NCBI RefSeq assembly: GCF_964340395.1
Contig: NC_135551.1
Coordinates: forward strand, 620,001-684,000
Length of the DNA stretch: 64,000 nt
Direction: 5' to 3'
Source: Glandiceps talaboti
Lineage: Eukaryota; Hemichordata; Enteropneusta; Spengelidae
Below are positions 62,184-64,000 of this stretch, piece after piece (position 1 is the stretch's first letter; every line of letters begins with the position of its first letter). Position numbers and translations under genes: made by a program. Below the pieces are notes generated by a model that saw only the letters and a program-made list of their open reading frames with translations, ran no database searches and was not told where the DNA came from.

Positions 62184-64000
62184 TTTTTTTAATAAAATGC
62201 TAAAGTGAACAATAGCTCATAAGATGTGACCAGGTCATACACAGATATAAGCAGCAAAGCACTATATAAGTAAATCTCATGAACCAAAGCAATGGTTCAC
62301 AGCAGCTTAAGAGTACATTAGAGAATCTTCTGTTTCTTTAAGGTGTTGAAAGATGTTTGTGCACACGGCTCTTGAAGGACTGAGCACCATTATCACTGAT
62401 CACTCCAACTATATTGTCAGGGAGTCCATTCCAGACATGGACTGCAGTGTGGATGAAAGTTCTGCCAGTGGAGTAAGTTCTTGATACTGGTTCGATGAGT
62501 GCATGACTTGACATTGACAAACTGGTGCGGGTTGCTCGTCTTATCACATATGGCTGAGGAAGCATTGCCCTCAGATCAGATGGGCACAAACTTGTGTGCA
62601 TCTTGTAGAGCACAGTTGTAGCTGCAACCAGGCGTCTGTGATGTAATGAAGGGATGTTTAAATCCAATCTTGCCTCCTGTTCGTTCACACCTATGATACG
62701 CAATGCTTTACTCTGGATGGAGTCGAGAAGCTTGAGTGTGGTGGTTGAGGCACTCATCCAGCATAATGAAGCATACTCCATAACAGTACGAACCTGGGCC
62801 TTGTAGACCATAGCTCTACCTTTCACTTTCAGTTTGTTTGCAACCTTCCTTAGTGCTCCAAGCTTCTGTCCAGCTCTGGCTGTGATGTTTGATATGTGCT
62901 TAGTCCAGGTGAGTTTCCTATCAATTGTGACACCCAAGATTTCCAGCTCATCCTTCTCTACAAGTTTAGTCTTTCCGAAGAATAAGTCTGTCCTAGTTGG
63001 ATTCCTCTTTCTTGAGATGGTCAAAACTTTGCACTTGGATGGCTCAAAGGTCACTTTCCATTTGTCTGCCCAGTTCCTCATTCTCTCTAGGTCCCTGTTC
63101 AGACTACATGTTTTAGAGTTGCTGTCATCACTTGATCTGATCTCACAGAATAAGGTGGAGTCATCTGCATACAGATACAGTGTGTTCTCACATTCGTCTC
63201 CGAGGTCATCAATAAAGACAGAGAACAACAGTGGGCCTAGGATTGATCCTTGGGGTACAGATGCATTTATGGATGTAGTACTTGAGGATTGGCCAGATAA
63301 AACCACTTTCATGGACCGGTTGGATAGGTAGCTCTCAATCCAGGTCAGCAGCTTGCCAGATACTCCTTTCCCCTTGAGCTTAGAGCACAGACCATTATGC
63401 CACACCTTGTCGAATGCACCTTTGATGTCCAGGGCAATAAGACGCACTTCATAACCCCTGTCCAGAGCGTTGGACCATTGCTGAGAGAGGATGGTAAGGA
63501 TGTCGGCTGTGCTATGATGTGGTCTAAATCCAAACTGCCTATCCGATATCAGGTGGTTTTGCAACAGGTACTTCTGAAGCTGGTTATTTACCACTGCCTC
63601 CATAACCTTACTGATGTTGCTAAGGAGTTAGATGGGGCGGAACATGGATGGGTTAGACTTTGAATCTCTCTTGTGTACAGGGATGACTGATGCACACTTC
63701 CACTGGTTTGGGAAAACTCCATGGTCAAAGCACAGCTTAAACAGGCAGCTGAAAGGTCTTGCTAGCTCTGCACTACACTCTCTCAAGACTTTGGTAGGGA
63801 TCCCATCTGGTCCTGTGGCCTTGTCTGGTTTTAATTTTCTCAATAGCCTCTTGATGTCCTTGGCCTTGAAGTCTATGTTGTCCTTTGTGTTTTGTGGTGT
63901 CCCTTTAATGTCTGGAGCAGGTTCCTCTGTGTTTTCAAGTTGACATTTCTTTGCAAAAGTCCAAGTTTTTCAGCTTTCTCCTTTGCTGTGGTGTAGATGT
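62184..64000 (-). pseudogene. Young non-LTR retrotransposon, reverse transcriptase with one nonsense codon
   Basis: The frame enters from the right edge. It shows KPDKATGPDGIPTKVLREC (RT0), WKCASVIPVHK, then FRPI interrupted by TAA at 63630-63628 where a Ser is usual, and continues uninterrupted from MEAVVNNQL (63603) for 421 codons. Counting from that Met: QFGFRPHHST near 23-32, motif A ALDIKGAFDKVWH with Asp59, motif B VPQGSILGPLLF, catalytic YADD 145-148, then the thumb and a C-terminal VHVWNGLPDNI. The stop is at 62338. A 3' UTR of about 150 bp ends in a run of nine A (near 62192-62184). A small frameshift probably lies near 63955. It belongs to the Jockey/CR1-like group. The N-terminal endonuclease is outside the window. 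Confidence 0.88.

Noticed and set aside
62834-63331. 165-codon plus-strand frame
   Set aside because: Antisense shadow of the LINE reverse transcriptase.

Overview
This is a window of animal nuclear DNA. It holds a spliced, intron-split gene for a mitochondrial ribosomal protein (MRPS6), an intact class A G-protein-coupled receptor on the minus strand, several decayed non-LTR retrotransposons, a Tigger/pogo-type DNA transposon derivative and many foldback elements. Base composition is AT-rich. No vertebrate-specific gene is present. The P2X7-like tail, the LINE types and the repeat load fit a marine invertebrate, but the sequence does not let me name the lineage.

Layout. 0-11.4 kb: exons 2 and 3 of MRPS6 on the plus strand (1333-1472 and 11221-11407), separated by a 9.7-kb intron. 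The intron carries a Tigger-like non-autonomous transposon (4025-5229), a broken P2X7-tail-like coding remnant on the minus strand (about 7996-8849) and degenerate repeats. Exon 1 lies upstream of the window. 12.2-19.1 kb: a 46-bp tandem array. 19.1-22.0 kb: a patch with a recurring 14-bp motif, a basic ORF and two retroelement fragments. 22.9-24.3 kb: five tandem units of a ~310-bp family that recurs elsewhere. 25.2-29.2 kb: a 24-bp array grading into a ~19-bp array. 29.3-35.8 kb: nested retroelements, in which one plus-strand LINE is split into three pieces by later insertions, including a minus-strand LINE that has lost its catalytic YADD box. 37.2-48.9 kb: an 11.3-kb array of 33-bp units containing an apparently perfect 4,796-bp tandem duplication. 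50.3-52.5 kb: a very homogeneous 60-bp array. 53.5-54.6 kb: the GPCR. 56.7-57.3 kb: a long inverted-repeat foldback. 57.7-62.2 kb: LINE tail and dispersed repeats. 62.2 kb to the end: a young minus-strand LINE with intact RT motifs but one nonsense codon.

Only MRPS6 and the GPCR are convincing host genes. Four large satellites make up over a third of the window and generate long reading frames, sometimes on both strands, because their unit lengths (24, 33, 60) are multiples of three. I found no operon, CRISPR array or rRNA, and I did not recognise any tRNA gene.
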